A stretch of 61,026 bases of DNA from Acidobacteriota bacterium (lineage in GTDB: Bacteria > Acidobacteriota > Terriglobia > Terriglobales > Acidobacteriaceae): positions 1 to 61,026 of the forward strand of contig QIAM01000055.1 in the NCBI GenBank assembly GCA_003225555.1. Direction: 5' to 3'. A model generated the notes under the pieces. That model saw nothing but the letters and a program-made list of their open reading frames with translations, did no database searches and was not told the DNA's origin. Within the stretch, counting starts at the first letter, position 1; each line of letters begins with the position of its first letter. The position numbers and the translations under genes were made by a program. This document shows, one piece after another, positions 25,424 through 35,618 of the stretch.

Positions 25424-26140
25424 ATGGCATTCTCATGCTCAACGCGCCGGGAGTTTCTCCGCGGCACAACAGCGGTTTGCACCGGAATAACCGTTCCCGT
25501 ACTTGCCTTTGCTACTCAGCAGAAGCCTGCTGAACAGAGCGAAAAGGCAAAAGGCGATGAAGGAATCTCTCCGGCAGAAGACCTGATGCGCGAGCACGGT
25601 GTGCTCAACCGGATCCTCCTCATCTACGACCAGCATCTGCATCTGCTCTCGGCGAAGCAGCCCTTTGATGGCTCGGTGCTGACCAGCGCCGCCGACATCG
25701 TTCGCCGCTTTGTCGAGGAGTATCACGAGAAGCTCGAAGAGGAATTTCTCTTCAGCCGGTTCCGCAAGGCCGGCAAGTTTGTGAAGCTAGTCGACACTCT
25801 GCAGGAACAGCACGCGGCCGGGAGGCGTCTCACGGCGCAAATCCGCGAACTGGGCGCCCTCGGCACCTTCAAGTACGTCTCTGACAGCGACAGGCTGGCC
25901 GATGCGTTGCGCTCTTTCCTTCGCATGTACCGACCGCACGAGGCACGGGAGGATACAGTCCTCTTTCCTACGTTCCGGTCGATCGTCTCCGCGCACGAGT
26001 ACGATGCCCTCGGCGAGGATTTCGAAAAGAAAGAAGACGCGTTGTTTGGAGAAGACGGTTTCTTCAAGATGGTTGACCAGGTTGCTCAACTGGAGAAGAA
26101 GCTCGGAATCTATGAACTTTCTCAGTTCACCCCCAAATGA
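25424..26140 (+). CDS. Tat-exported hemerythrin-domain protein
   Basis: A 238-residue protein. The N-terminus has a twin-arginine signal (STRREFLRGTTAV, about residues 6-18, then a hydrophobic stretch). After an acidic linker, a hemerythrin HHE domain (about 55-190) shows the expected ligands: MREHGVLNR, YHEKLEEEFLF, LQEQHAAG and YRPHEAREDTVLFP. Such domains bind a diiron centre and oxygen, nitric oxide or peroxide. Tat export fits a cofactor inserted before transport. It lies 66 bases after pheA on the same strand, but function gives no link. Lon follows after about 200 bases. Confidence 0.87.
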   Translation: MAFSCSTRREFLRGTTAVCTGITVPVLAFATQQKPAEQSEKAKGDEGISPAEDLMREHGVLNRILLIYDQHLHLLSAKQPFDGSVLTSAADIVRRFVEEYHEKLEEEFLFSRFRKAGKFVKLVDTLQEQHAAGRRLTAQIRELGALGTFKYVSDSDRLADALRSFLRMYRPHEAREDTVLFPTFRSIVSAHEYDALGEDFEKKEDALFGEDGFFKMVDQVAQLEKKLGIYELSQFTPK

Positions 26141-26342
26141 GGAACGTGGTGCCCGGGACATCCCAACATGGGATTTGGCAAATGAGCCTCTCCCCGTTAG
26201 CCTCTGGACCTTGGATATGCTGCCAACACCAGGTTGGGGAGTAGAATCCAACAAACTCACGGAAAACTTTCGAGGCGGCATGCCGAAACCTTTCCGGAAG
26301 AGTATCATCTAAAACTTGAGCGAGTTACACTCAAGGAGAGCT

Positions 26343-28832
26343 ATGAGCCAGCCGACGCCCAACGAGCGCACGCCTAAACCCAAGGAAACACAAGATCAAC
26401 GGGCTCTGCCAGTGCTCCCCGTAAGGGACACGGTTCTGTTCCCCCATGCCGTTTTGCCGCTGACGGTGGGCCGGGAAAGCTCCGTCCAGCTCATCAACTC
26501 GCTCGGGGAAGATAAGACGATTGTGGTGGTGGCGCAGCGCGAAGCGCGGGTGGACTCACCACAGCCGGGTGATCTCTACACCGTCGGGACCTCCGCCATC
26601 GTGCACAAAGTCGTCAAGATGCCCAACCAGAGCCTGTTCGTTTTCGCCGAAGGCCTGGAGAGGGTGAGGGTAGGCGAGTTCGCGCAGCTCACGCCCTTCA
26701 TGCGCGCGAAGGTGACGCCGATTCCCGAGCCGCCTCCGCTGGCCGCGAGCTCTGAGATTGAAGCCCTGCAGCGCAACGTGCTCACGCTCTTCCAGCAGAT
26801 TGTTGCCGGATCGCCGACCCTCTCGGACGAACTGTCCACCGTGGCGATGAACATCGACGAACCCGGCCGCTTGGTCGATTTCATTGCGTCGTCCTTGCCG
26901 TCACTATCCACGCCCGACAAGCAGGACACGCTCGAGACCACTGACGTCCGCGCCCGCCTGGAAAAAATCAACCAGCACTTGGCGAAAGAGCTCGAAGTTC
27001 AGCAACTGCGCAACAAGATTCAGAGCGAAGTGCAGGATCGGGTGCAGCAGACGCAGCGCGAGTACTATCTGCGCGAGCAGATGAAAGCCATCCAGAAAGA
27101 ATTGGGCGAGCAGGACGAGGGCCAGCGCGACGTCGAAGATCTCCGGCAGAAGATTGAGAGCGCCGGCATGCCCGATGAGGTGAAGAAAGAAGCGCTCAAG
27201 GAACTCGGACGCTTATCGCGGATGTCGCCGATGGCGGCAGACTACTCGCTCACTCGCAACTACATTGAGTGGCTGGCCGTTTTGCCGTGGGCCAAAACTT
27301 CCGGGCAGGAGATTGAGATTCCGAAGGCGAAAGAGATTCTCGACGCCGATCACTACGATCTCGAAAAGGTAAAAGACCGCATTCTCGACTATCTGTCGGT
27401 GCGCCGCCTGAAGCCGAATATGAAGGGACCCATCCTGTGCTTCGTGGGACCTCCGGGCGTGGGCAAGACTTCACTCGGCAAGTCGATTGCTCGCGCGTTG
27501 GGCCGCAAGTTTGTGCGGCTGTCTCTAGGCGGAGTGCATGATGAGGCTGAAATCCGCGGCCATCGCCGCACCTACATCGGAGCATTGCCCGGCCAGATCA
27601 TTCAGGGCATTCGGCGCGCCGAAACGAAAGATCCCGTCTTCATGCTCGACGAAATCGACAAGGTGGGACGGGACTTCCGCGGCGACCCGGCTTCGGCGCT
27701 GCTCGAGGCGCTCGATCCCGAGCAGAATTCCAGCTTCCGCGACAACTACCTGGACGTGACCTTCGATTTGTCGAAAGTCCTCTTCATTACGACCGCGAAC
27801 ATGCTTGATCCCATTGCCGAACCGCTGCGCGATCGCATGGAGATCATCGAACTCCAAGGCTACACAGAGGAAGAAAAAGTCCACATCGCGTTCCAGTACT
27901 TGATTCCGCGTCAGGTCGACGAAAACGGAATCACGGCGGAGCAGATCGAGTTTCCCGAAGAGGCGGTGCGCTACATTATTCGCCACTACACGCGCGAAGC
28001 TGGTGTGCGTAGCCTGGAGCGCACTATCGGCACCATTTGCCGCAAGCAGGCGCGGCGGTTGGCCGAAGGCAAGACTGAGAAACTAGTCGTCAGCAAGGAA
28101 ATCATTCAGGAATTTCTGGGCGGCATCAAGATCCGCGTCGAAGGCGAGATCGAGGAGCGCACCGAGCGCCCGGGAGTGGCTGTCGGTTTGGCCTGGACTC
28201 CAGCGGGCGGCGACGTGCTCTTCGTCGAAGCCAACGCCATGAAGGGCAAAGGTGGATTCACCATGACCGGCCAGATCGGCCAGGTCATGCAGGAGTCGAT
28301 GCAAGCTGCGTTAACCTGGGTACGATCCAATGCCGCTCAGTTGGGCGTCGCAGAGGATTTCTTCGCCACCCACGACATTCACATTCACGTCCCCGCAGGC
28401 GCAATTCCGAAAGACGGTCCGTCCGCCGGCGTGACCATGGCAACGGCTCTGGTTTCTCTGTTGACGGGACGCCGCATCCAGCCGCTCACGGCAATGACCG
28501 GAGAAATCACGCTCAGCGGTAACGTGCTGCCGGTTGGCGGAATCAAGGAGAAGGTGCTCGCCGCCAAGCGTGCGGGAGTCCGCGACGTGATTCTGCCGGC
28601 CGAGAACAAGATGAATGTTGAGGAGGATCTTACCCCAGAGCAACAGGAGAACCTCAGCATCCACTATGTGAAAACGATTGAGGAAGCTCTTCACGTATCC
28701 CTGCCAGCAGTGGCGGAGGGACCGGCGGCGAAGATCCTCGCAACGCCATCGAAGGATTCCAATCAGGACTCTAAGCCAACAGCGGTGAAAGAACCAGAGG
28801 TTGTACACGACCGGGTGCTCACCCGAATTTAA
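26343..28832 (+). CDS. lon: ATP-dependent protease Lon
   Basis: An 829-residue bacterial Lon (LonA). The N-terminal substrate-binding domain (about 30-230, [17 protein letters not shown]) is followed by a coiled-coil helix, the AAA+ domain with Walker A GPPGVGKT near 370-377 and Walker B FMLDEIDK, and the protease domain with the Ser-Lys dyad: Ser694 in DGPSAG and Lys737 in GGIKEK. It degrades damaged and regulatory proteins in the cytoplasm. A TTG at 26316 would extend the frame, but AAGGAG at 26333-26338 places the start at ATG 26343. The last 45 residues are a non-conserved hydrophilic tail. Confidence 0.97.
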   Translation: MSQPTPNERTPKPKETQDQRALPVLPVRDTVLFPHAVLPLTVGRESSVQLINSLGEDKTIVVVAQREARVDSPQPGDLYTVGTSAIVHKVVKMPNQSLFVFAEGLERVRVGEFAQLTPFMRAKVTPIPEPPPLAASSEIEALQRNVLTLFQQIVAGSPTLSDELSTVAMNIDEPGRLVDFIASSLPSLSTPDKQDTLETTDVRARLEKINQHLAKELEVQQLRNKIQSEVQDRVQQTQREYYLREQMKAIQKELGEQDEGQRDVEDLRQKIESAGMPDEVKKEALKELGRLSRMSPMAADYSLTRNYIEWLAVLPWAKTSGQEIEIPKAKEILDADHYDLEKVKDRILDYLSVRRLKPNMKGPILCFVGPPGVGKTSLGKSIARALGRKFVRLSLGGVHDEAEIRGHRRTYIGALPGQIIQGIRRAETKDPVFMLDEIDKVGRDFRGDPASALLEALDPEQNSSFRDNYLDVTFDLSKVLFITTANMLDPIAEPLRDRMEIIELQGYTEEEKVHIAFQYLIPRQVDENGITAEQIEFPEEAVRYIIRHYTREAGVRSLERTIGTICRKQARRLAEGKTEKLVVSKEIIQEFLGGIKIRVEGEIEERTERPGVAVGLAWTPAGGDVLFVEANAMKGKGGFTMTGQIGQVMQESMQAALTWVRSNAAQLGVAEDFFATHDIHIHVPAGAIPKDGPSAGVTMATALVSLLTGRRIQPLTAMTGEITLSGNVLPVGGIKEKVLAAKRAGVRDVILPAENKMNVEEDLTPEQQENLSIHYVKTIEEALHVSLPAVAEGPAAKILATPSKDSNQDSKPTAVKEPEVVHDRVLTRI

Positions 28833-28842
28833 CCTGCGTCAT

Positions 28843-28880
28843 TCCCCGGCGGCAACCGGCCGCTGGGGATTTTGCTTTTC
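28843..28880 (+). terminator. Rho-independent terminator after lon
   Basis: TCCCCGGCGG at 28843-28852 pairs with CCGCTGGGGA at 28860-28869 (one G-T pair) around a 7-base loop, followed by TTTTGCTTTTC. Confidence 0.85.
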
Positions 28881-28945
28881 CTGCCCCAAATATTCCTTGC
28901 TTTCATAACGTCCCCAAGCTACCGCCAACCGCATCAAACGGCCCC

Positions 28946-29674
28946 TCAGGGTTTGGCAAGTTCATCCGAGAGCAGGTGAGCTTTCATTGCCAAGTTGTGT
29001 CCGCGCTCGATGTCGCCCGCGGCAACGGCCGCTCTCGACTGATCCAGAAACTGCTGGATTTGTTTCAGCATCTCCTGCTGATTGGAGTCGAGCTGACGTC
29101 CGGCAATCTTTTTCAGATTCTCCTCTGTAGACCCCACCAACTGATCGGTAGTCGAGCGCTGGCCGGCAGCGTTTTGTCCGCCTGCACCACCTACGAGTTG
29201 AATGGCCGGCTCGGTCGTGCCGCCATCGTGGACCACGGTTTTCGGTGGTGGACACTTTGTCGGCGCCTTGCTCGCAGCAGTAGCATCCGGCCCAGCCGCG
29301 GGTTCTGCTGCCGACGCGTTGGCCGCGGCGGAGTTGGACGTCGCGCAATCGGATGCATTTTCCGTTTTCGAAGTCTTCTTGTGCCGGCGGTGCTTACCCT
29401 TGGCGTTCTGCTGGGGAGACATTTTGGTCGCAGCCGGCTTCTGCTGCTCAGACTCCGCTGCAGGAGCGGCAGTCGTCGTTTGGGGTCCCGAAGCAGGAGG
29501 GTTCTGAGAGCTGCCCAGGTTGCTCTGCGACGATTCAGCCCCCGACTCAGGAGACTGAGCAGGTGGGGTCTGCTGCCCGGCAGCCTGCATCCAGGGGCGA
29601 GCTGCGCCCGAAGAAGCCGAAGACGCCGAAGCAGAGTGGAAGACGCAAATGCAAACGATCAAGGCCAGAGTCAT
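28946..29674 (-). CDS. Secreted Ala/Pro/Gln-rich protein of unknown function
   Basis: A 242-residue protein with a hydrophobic start (MTLALIVCICVFHSASA) that predicts export. The middle (30-170) is low-complexity, rich in Ala, Pro, Ser, Gln and Thr with a basic patch KGKHRRHKK near 93, and is probably disordered. The C-terminal 70 residues look structured: a helical region NLKKIAGRQLDSNQQEMLKQ (about 185-204) and AGDIERGHNLAMKAHLLSDEL. I know similar proteins from acidobacteria, without function. It is convergent with lon, beyond its terminator, and followed on the same strand by a histidine kinase gene. Confidence 0.7.
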   Translation of the reverse strand: MTLALIVCICVFHSASASSASSGAARPWMQAAGQQTPPAQSPESGAESSQSNLGSSQNPPASGPQTTTAAPAAESEQQKPAATKMSPQQNAKGKHRRHKKTSKTENASDCATSNSAAANASAAEPAAGPDATAASKAPTKCPPPKTVVHDGGTTEPAIQLVGGAGGQNAAGQRSTTDQLVGSTEENLKKIAGRQLDSNQQEMLKQIQQFLDQSRAAVAAGDIERGHNLAMKAHLLSDELAKP

Positions 29675-29790
29675 ACTAATTACCAGGCGCGCCCCAATGT
29701 GGCAATTGTTGTTAATTTTACGCCTTTGAGATGCAGAAAGAGCGCGGAAAGCACAGCTGAAATTTCCCGTGTTTCCCTCGGCTTGCGAGG

Positions 29791-31692
29791 TTAACCCGCC
29801 TGCTTCGACAGGGTACTGCCCGACTTGACGGCAAACTCGCGGCTATCCACAGCGGAGGGCGCGAATGGAAGGCGGAAACGAAACGTTGTACCTTCTCCTT
29901 CAGTCGATTCGAACTCGACCGAGCCATAGTGCCACTGCAGAATCTGATAGGTCTGAGCCAGGCCGATGCCACTTCCGTCCTTCTTGGTCGTGAAGTAGAG
30001 CTCAAAAATCTTGTCCTGCACTTCGCGCGGGATGCCTGGACCGCGATCCCAGACTTCCGCGATTACGACATCGTCCTCACGACGAGCGGAGATCGTCAAC
30101 AAGCCGCCCTGCGGCATGGCTTGCACCCCATTCAGGACCACGTTGAGCAACGCCTGCTTCATCAGATCGATATCCGCCTTGATGGGTAATGGTTCTTCGG
30201 CTAGGGGACGCTCGATCGTCACGCCGTGGTGCTCGGCATCTGGAGACGCCAGGCCTGCCACCTCCTCAAGCAAGCGGCGAAGATCAACTTCCTCCAGGTG
30301 CAGCTCTCTCGGACGCGTGAAGTCCACAAGGGTCTGAACCACCCGGTCGAGGCGGCGGATTTCGCTGTCAATGATGTCCATGTGCCGGAGGGTGTCGGGT
30401 TCGGTCTGGGCGAGCTTGTTCTGCAGCAACTGCAGATGAAGCACAATCGCATTAATGGGATTCTTGACTTCGTGGGCCACTCCGCGAGTGAGCCGCCCGC
30501 TGGCTGACATGCGGCGGGACAGTTCAATCTCGTCCCCAATGCGGCGGACCGACTCGCTGTCGCGCATGATCAGCAGCGCCCCGATCTGGGTGCTTTTCTC
30601 CTGAACAAAGTCCAGCGAAACCTGCACCCGCCGGCCTCCCGCCGCCTCAAGCTCGCTCTGCAGCAGTGGACGCCTGCGCTCGAACGCGTCGAGCACAACC
30701 GCTCCTAGAAGAGATTCACGAGAGAACACTTCCTTCACGGTATGGCCCAGCAGTTCCTTTCTTGGACGGCCCAGGAATCGCTCGACGGGAGCACTAACCA
30801 GCACAATGCGCGAATCGCGGGTAAAGAGCACCAGTCCATCCTGCAGTTTGGCCATGAGCTGATCGACATTGTCTTTCAGCGCGGAGAAAATCTCCTTCGT
30901 ATCTCTGATCTGGCGGCCAAGGTTGGCGATCTTCAGAGTGACCAGTCCGTACTCGTCGTGCCGGGACTCGTCGCCGGAAAGCGATTCCTCATTGCCGGCG
31001 CTCGCACTGTCGAGATTTCTGCTGAGTTCTTTGAGTGGGCCAAGGGCGAGATTGGAAATCGCTGCAGCCAGCACCAGAGATGCAAAGATCGACACGATGG
31101 AAAGATAAAGCGCGTGCAGCAGCCGCGGCGTGATTTCACTCTTCAGAAAAGAAGTCGAAACTCCAATGCGGATTGTCCCGAAGGGTTCTCCATTAAAAAC
31201 CTGACCGTTTAACATGAGAGGGAAACTCACGTTGTAAACCGCAGGGCTGTAAACCAGACGAAGCTGTTCGCGAAAACGGGCTCTTACCACCTGCTGGAAA
31301 TCCGGCCGTTGCGCGACTGATTTCCCAGCCATGCTCGCGTTGGTGTGGAGCATGGCCCGGCCATCGGTGCCAACGATGGCTACGTCGTAGATGAAAGGCC
31401 AGTTCCCGACATCGGACTGAAGCATGTTGTTCAGATTTACGTCCGTGGGCAAGTACCCCATCAGGGCGCGACGCACGGCGGCGGGATCATTCGTGTCTAG
31501 CCGCGTGCTGCTGAAATCAGGGACGTCGTTCTCTGCCACATAGGCCAACTGCTGCGTAAGCAGGGTGGCATTTTCGTAGGCATTGGTGATGCGCTGCCGG
31601 AGGAGTTGGGAAATGTACAAATAGGAGAAGGCAGATACCATCACCGTGACCATTAGAGTGATGGCGAACACGATGATGGTTTTTCGGCGCAT
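29791..31692 (-). CDS. Sensor histidine kinase with periplasmic and PAS domains (NtrB-like)
   Basis: A 633-residue membrane kinase. Transmembrane helix 1 (about 5-27), a periplasmic sensor region (about 28-192, double-Cache-like in size), helix 2 (about 193-217), a HAMP-like linker, a PAS domain (about 278-385), HisKA with His407 in RGVAHEVKNPINA and HATPase (about 480-620, DRGPGIP and GSGIGLA). It should phosphorylate the NtrC-type regulator encoded just upstream. The frame is open 54 codons further, but that extension covers a repeat and lacks membrane character; ATG 31692 starts directly before helix 1. Confidence 0.92.
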   Translation of the reverse strand: MRRKTIIVFAITLMVTVMVSAFSYLYISQLLRQRITNAYENATLLTQQLAYVAENDVPDFSSTRLDTNDPAAVRRALMGYLPTDVNLNNMLQSDVGNWPFIYDVAIVGTDGRAMLHTNASMAGKSVAQRPDFQQVVRARFREQLRLVYSPAVYNVSFPLMLNGQVFNGEPFGTIRIGVSTSFLKSEITPRLLHALYLSIVSIFASLVLAAAISNLALGPLKELSRNLDSASAGNEESLSGDESRHDEYGLVTLKIANLGRQIRDTKEIFSALKDNVDQLMAKLQDGLVLFTRDSRIVLVSAPVERFLGRPRKELLGHTVKEVFSRESLLGAVVLDAFERRRPLLQSELEAAGGRRVQVSLDFVQEKSTQIGALLIMRDSESVRRIGDEIELSRRMSASGRLTRGVAHEVKNPINAIVLHLQLLQNKLAQTEPDTLRHMDIIDSEIRRLDRVVQTLVDFTRPRELHLEEVDLRRLLEEVAGLASPDAEHHGVTIERPLAEEPLPIKADIDLMKQALLNVVLNGVQAMPQGGLLTISARREDDVVIAEVWDRGPGIPREVQDKIFELYFTTKKDGSGIGLAQTYQILQWHYGSVEFESTEGEGTTFRFRLPFAPSAVDSREFAVKSGSTLSKQAG

Positions 31693-31700
31693 GGTGAAAA

Positions 31701-31811
31701 CAGTGGTCAGTGGCCAGTGATCAGTGGCCAGTTCTAGTGCCGGGTGACGAGAAGTCTGTGGGCTAGACTCTTTACTTACTGGCCCCTGATCACTGGGCCC
31801 CTGATCACTAG
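31701..31811. repeat. Heptamer-like repeats (CAGTGGCCAGTGATCAG type)
   Basis: The plus strand reads CAGTGGTCAGTGGCCAGTGA at 31701-31720 and continues through 31735. A complementary-sense set, CTGGCCCCTGATCACTGGGC, is at about 31780-31799 and reaches 31811. Similar units recur at 56408-56441. The element lies between the regulator and kinase genes and reaches over the regulator stop codon (31808-31810). Confidence 0.65.
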
Positions 31812-33214
31812 CTTGGCACTTCTTCCTTGCCCGCGGCCGCGTCCGCGGCGGCACTACCGTACTCCTTCAGCTTATTATGAAGGGTTTTCAGGCTTATGCC
31901 GAGAATTTCAGCGGCGCGGGTCTTGTTGTTGCTGGTGGCTTCCAGGGTCTTAAGAATCAGCATCTTCTCCGCTTCTTCGACCGTGGTACCAACACCCAAC
32001 CGAACCGCATCCGGATCGTTGGCAGCGGCTCGTAGCGGCGCCTGGCCAAAGCCGGGAGGCAAGTGCTTGGTCTCGACCATGCCGCCATCGCAGACGATCA
32101 CCGCACGTTCCAGCGTGTTGCGAAGTTCTCGCACATTGCCGGGCCAGGAATAGTTGTTGAACAAATTCAGTACAGCTTCGCTGACGGTCGCTACCTTCCG
32201 CGAGTGCTTGGTGCTCATCTCGCCCAGCAGTAACTGAACCAGATCCGCAATGTCTTCCTTATGCTCGCGGAGCGGAAGCATGTGGATGTTGAAGACATTC
32301 AGGCGGTAGTAGAGATCGCTGCGCAACTCGCCGTGGGCGACAGCTTCATCGGGCACCTTGTTCGTCGCGGCCAGCACTCGCACGTCAACCGAGGTCTCGA
32401 CTTTGCTGCCCAGTCGCCGCAGCTTATGGTCTTCGAGCACGCGCAGCAGCTTGGCCTGCGTGGCGATCGGCATCTCTCCGATTTCGTCCAGAAGCAGCGT
32501 GCCGCCTTCCGCCAGCTCAAAGCAGCCGGTACGTCTTTCCAGCGCTCCGGTAAAGGCGCCCTTCTCATGGCCGAAGATTTCACTCTCGATGAGGGTTTCG
32601 GGAATCGCAGCGCAGTTGATGGCCACAAAGGGACGATCCCGGCGTGGACTCAGATCGTGAATCGTGCGCGCGACTAGTTCCTTGCCCGTTCCGCTGGCAC
32701 CGGTGATTAAGACCGAAGCAGTACTCGGCGCCACCATCTCGATCAGCCGGAAAATCTCCTGCATCTTCCGCGACGAGCCATTCAGGCGGCCCAGCGATCC
32801 CGCATCGCGCAGCTTCCGGCGCGTAACTTCGAGTTCCACGCGCGTTCCCAGCAGTGACGAAGCGTTCGCCAGGATCGTGCGCAGACGGTTCGTGTCGATG
32901 GGCTTGGTGATGTAATCGTATGCGCCCATGCGCATGGCCTGCACCGCACTGTCAATCGTCCCCTGCGCAGTGACCAATACTACGGCCATGGTCTGCGCCT
33001 GTTCGGCCAGCCGCCCCAGGAGATCGATGCCACCCATGCGCGGCATCTTCAAGTCCGTTACCACAATGGAGGGTGTCCACTGAGTTGCTTTCTCGAGGCC
33101 CTCGGCGCCATCCCGTGCGGTCTCAACCCGGTATCCCCAGGACGAAACCAATTCGGCGAGGCCGGAGCGCTCGTTCTCTTCGTCCTCGACGATTAATACC
33201 TTTTCTTGGCTCAT
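31808..33214 (-). CDS. Sigma-54-dependent response regulator (NtrC/AtoC family)
   Basis: A 468-residue activator. The receiver domain (1-120) has Asp54 in VVTDLKMPRMGG and Lys104 in ITKPID. The AAA+ domain (about 143-380) has Walker A GASGTGKE at 172-179, the sigma-54 contact loop GAFTGA at 219-224, Walker B LLLDEIGE near 240-247 and the SWPGNVRELRN segment near 363. The C-terminal Fis-type helix-turn-helix (TRAAEILGISLKTLHNKLKE) is at about 428-447. It activates RpoN-dependent promoters when phosphorylated by the kinase encoded downstream. No clear -24/-12 promoter was recognised nearby. Confidence 0.95.
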   Translation of the reverse strand: MSQEKVLIVEDEENERSGLAELVSSWGYRVETARDGAEGLEKATQWTPSIVVTDLKMPRMGGIDLLGRLAEQAQTMAVVLVTAQGTIDSAVQAMRMGAYDYITKPIDTNRLRTILANASSLLGTRVELEVTRRKLRDAGSLGRLNGSSRKMQEIFRLIEMVAPSTASVLITGASGTGKELVARTIHDLSPRRDRPFVAINCAAIPETLIESEIFGHEKGAFTGALERRTGCFELAEGGTLLLDEIGEMPIATQAKLLRVLEDHKLRRLGSKVETSVDVRVLAATNKVPDEAVAHGELRSDLYYRLNVFNIHMLPLREHKEDIADLVQLLLGEMSTKHSRKVATVSEAVLNLFNNYSWPGNVRELRNTLERAVIVCDGGMVETKHLPPGFGQAPLRAAANDPDAVRLGVGTTVEEAEKMLILKTLEATSNNKTRAAEILGISLKTLHNKLKEYGSAAADAAAGKEEVPS

Positions 33215-33567
33215 TTCGTTCTCTTAACTCCAAGTGGTTCATCCCGACGGTTTGGCCGTTTGAAACCGTTGCCCAGCACACGGCCGCGAGTTAACACGAT
33301 ACCTGCGTTTCTTACCGGGGGGCAAGGTCTGAAGGAGCCCAGAAGGGGCGGGACGGTCACAGGCAGCAATTGGGCTGAGTTGTGAACGGCTTCGCCACTT
33401 CAAATTGAGACAAGTTCGTATTTCCAGGTACTTACCTTGGCAATGTTCAGTGACGGCGCTTCAATTTAAGCTGGAACGTGCAGTAAAATTCCAGTTTCTC
33501 GGTCGGGCTCATCTGGCTGCCAGTTCCGGTCGTTTGTCGAAGGAAGTGAACACACTTGGAGGATTCC
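33215..33567. other. Intergenic region between divergent regulator and OmpA-like genes
   Basis: About 350 bases with no gene. I looked for a sigma-54 type TGGCAC-N5-TTGC promoter for either side and saw no convincing match. The part from 33400 to 33510 is more AT-rich and is the likely promoter region for the OmpA-like gene. Confidence 0.4.
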
Positions 33568-35379
33568 ATGTCACCTCGATGCAAGTCACGCCTGGGCCGC
33601 GCGAGCGGCGCAAGCTTTCTCGCAATAATTGCACTTATGTTGACTGTGAATTCCGCGTTCGCACAGAGTGACTCGAATCCCACGTGGGATCTCTTTGTTG
33701 GCTATCAGTACCTGAATCCCGGGGGTACGGTCCCTAGTCCATTCGGAGATCCGAACAATCCCATCGGCTTCAAGATTCCTGCCATGACGAAGGGATTCGG
33801 ATCGAGCCTGACCTACAATTTCGACCCGCACTGGGGACTCGAGTTCGATCTCGGACACAATTGGGGAAGCTCGAACTACGAAACTACGGGTTCGGCCGGA
33901 CCGCGCTTCATCTGGCGAACTGAGGATGCGAATTTCTTCATTCACGCCTTGGCCAGCTATAATCGCCTTTCCGTAGGCGGACTGAATCCCAGTAATGGCA
34001 TCGGCGCGATCCTCGGCGGTGGCATGGACCTGCCCGTCGCAAAGTGGTTTTCCTGGCGCTTGTTCGAGGTTGACTACGTTTGGGCGAACCATCACTATCC
34101 CGATTTCGCTGCCGCTCAATTTTCCTCACTGCGGCGTCCTGCCTTGGAAGGTGTGCGCCTGCGTACCGGTGTGGTGTTCAATTGGGGTGGCGCACCGGCA
34201 GTGACGCCGACGGCAAGTTGCTCGGTGCAACCGACCGAGGTCATGGTGGGCGAGCCCATCACGGCAACGGTCAGTTCCAGCAATTTCAACCCCAAACACA
34301 ACGTGACCTACAGCTGGAGCGCGACTGGCGGCAAGCTGACCGGTAAAGACACGACCGCCACCATCGATACCACTGACGTCGCGCCCGGCACGTATACCGT
34401 GGCGGCTCACGTCACGGACCCCAAAACCAAGAAAAACAATGAGGCCAGTTGCTCCGCCAATTACACCGTCAAGCCGCTGCCACCCAAGAACCCTCCGACG
34501 ATCAGCTGCTCGGTGAATCCGACGAGTTTGATCGCGGGAGCCCCGGCCACGGTTACCTGTAACGCAACCAGTCCGGACGGCGTCCCTGTGACGGTTTCCA
34601 ATTGGACTCCGACTGGCGGCACGATCACCGGAAGCGGCAATACCGCGACTCTTGACACCAAGGGAGTCTCACCTGGCTCGATCACGGTAAGCGCCACGGC
34701 AACGGATTCGCGGGGGCTGACCAGCCAAGCCTCTACGCAACTGTCGGTGGAGAATCCACCACCCCCGCCACCGAATCCTGAGCTTCGGGCTTTGGAGGCG
34801 CGGTTAGCACTGCACAGTGTTTACTTTCCCACGGGTCAGCCGCCGACGAACAAACCGAATGCGGGTCTGGTCCCGAGTCAGCAGAAAACTCTGCTCACCT
34901 TGGCGACGGACTTCAAGAAGTATCTGGAATCCAAACCAGACGCGCACCTCGTTCTGGAAGGCCATGCCGATGTGCGCGGCTCGGACGCCTACAACCAGGC
35001 ACTCTCTGAGCGCCGCGCCACACGCGTGAAGAGCTTCCTGGTCGAGAATGGGGTTCCAGAGGCGAACATCGAGACCATGGCATACGGCAAGCAGCGCAAC
35101 CTCTCGGTGGACGAAGTCAAACAGGCCATCGAGAACAATCCTGATCTAAGTCCTGAAGAGCGGCAGAGATCGCTCAAGAGAATCATGATCCTCAAGTGGG
35201 CCAGCAACCGCCGGGTTGACATTACTCTGAAGTCCGGTGGCAAGACCGAAACCTCAGTCCGCCAGTTTCCGTTCAATGCGGCAGACTCCCTGACCTTGAT
35301 CGGCGGCAGGGAAGCCGAGGCCAAGAAGCCAGCCAAGAGGAAACCAGTGCGAAGGCAGCCGGCGCAAAAGAAGCCGTAG
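33568..35379 (+). CDS. OmpA-family outer membrane protein with Ig-like repeats
   Basis: A 603-residue envelope protein. A signal peptide (about 1-32, ending NSAFAQ) precedes a beta-barrel-like domain (about 40-205; many alternating aromatic residues, ending VVFNWG). Two Ig/PKD-like repeats follow (about 210-305 and 312-398: SCSVQPTEVMVGEP and SCSVNPTSLIAGAP). A proline hinge (PPPPPPNP) leads to a C-terminal OmpA domain (about 420-570) with VLEGHADVRGS and the peptidoglycan-contact YNQALSERRATRVK. The tail is Lys/Arg-rich. It probably ties the outer membrane to the cell wall. GGAGG at 33558-33562 fixes ATG 33568. Confidence 0.9.
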   Translation: MSPRCKSRLGRASGASFLAIIALMLTVNSAFAQSDSNPTWDLFVGYQYLNPGGTVPSPFGDPNNPIGFKIPAMTKGFGSSLTYNFDPHWGLEFDLGHNWGSSNYETTGSAGPRFIWRTEDANFFIHALASYNRLSVGGLNPSNGIGAILGGGMDLPVAKWFSWRLFEVDYVWANHHYPDFAAAQFSSLRRPALEGVRLRTGVVFNWGGAPAVTPTASCSVQPTEVMVGEPITATVSSSNFNPKHNVTYSWSATGGKLTGKDTTATIDTTDVAPGTYTVAAHVTDPKTKKNNEASCSANYTVKPLPPKNPPTISCSVNPTSLIAGAPATVTCNATSPDGVPVTVSNWTPTGGTITGSGNTATLDTKGVSPGSITVSATATDSRGLTSQASTQLSVENPPPPPPNPELRALEARLALHSVYFPTGQPPTNKPNAGLVPSQQKTLLTLATDFKKYLESKPDAHLVLEGHADVRGSDAYNQALSERRATRVKSFLVENGVPEANIETMAYGKQRNLSVDEVKQAIENNPDLSPEERQRSLKRIMILKWASNRRVDITLKSGGKTETSVRQFPFNAADSLTLIGGREAEAKKPAKRKPVRRQPAQKKP

Positions 35380-35402
35380 TCGCTTCAGATCAAGAGAAGC
35401 CG

Positions 35403-35438
35403 TCGCGGAGAGCGGGCCCGCTTTCCGCGATGTTTTTT
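35403..35438 (+). terminator. Rho-independent terminator after the OmpA-like gene
   Basis: TCGCGGAGAGCGGG at 35403-35416 pairs with CCCGCTTTCCGCGA at 35417-35430 (one G-T pair) with no spare loop bases, followed by a T6 run at 35433-35438. Confidence 0.85.
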
Positions 35439-35618
35439 GTTCGCGGAAGGCCGCCTGGCCTGAACTAATCGGTTCGTGCAGAGAGACTGCCCGTGTTTTT
35501 CAGTAACAAGCAGAATCTACACGGCAGACACTTCAGTGCTATCCACAAGTGATTGATTCTATGGGAATGTTTCTGGTATCCGGCTTGCCACTTACAGGTC
35601 CGAGAGGACCGCGCGAGC

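Noticed and set aside
30742..31212. Plus-strand frame opposite the histidine kinase
   Set aside because: It is an antisense shadow of the PAS-HisKA region; no ribosome site or family motif.
31693..31854. N-terminal extension of the histidine kinase by 54 codons
   Set aside because: It crosses heptamer repeats and lacks membrane or signal character. The ATG at 31692 begins just before helix 1.
33215..33567. Sigma-54 promoter near the NtrC-type regulator
   Set aside because: No TGGCAC-N5-TTGC pair with right spacing on either strand.
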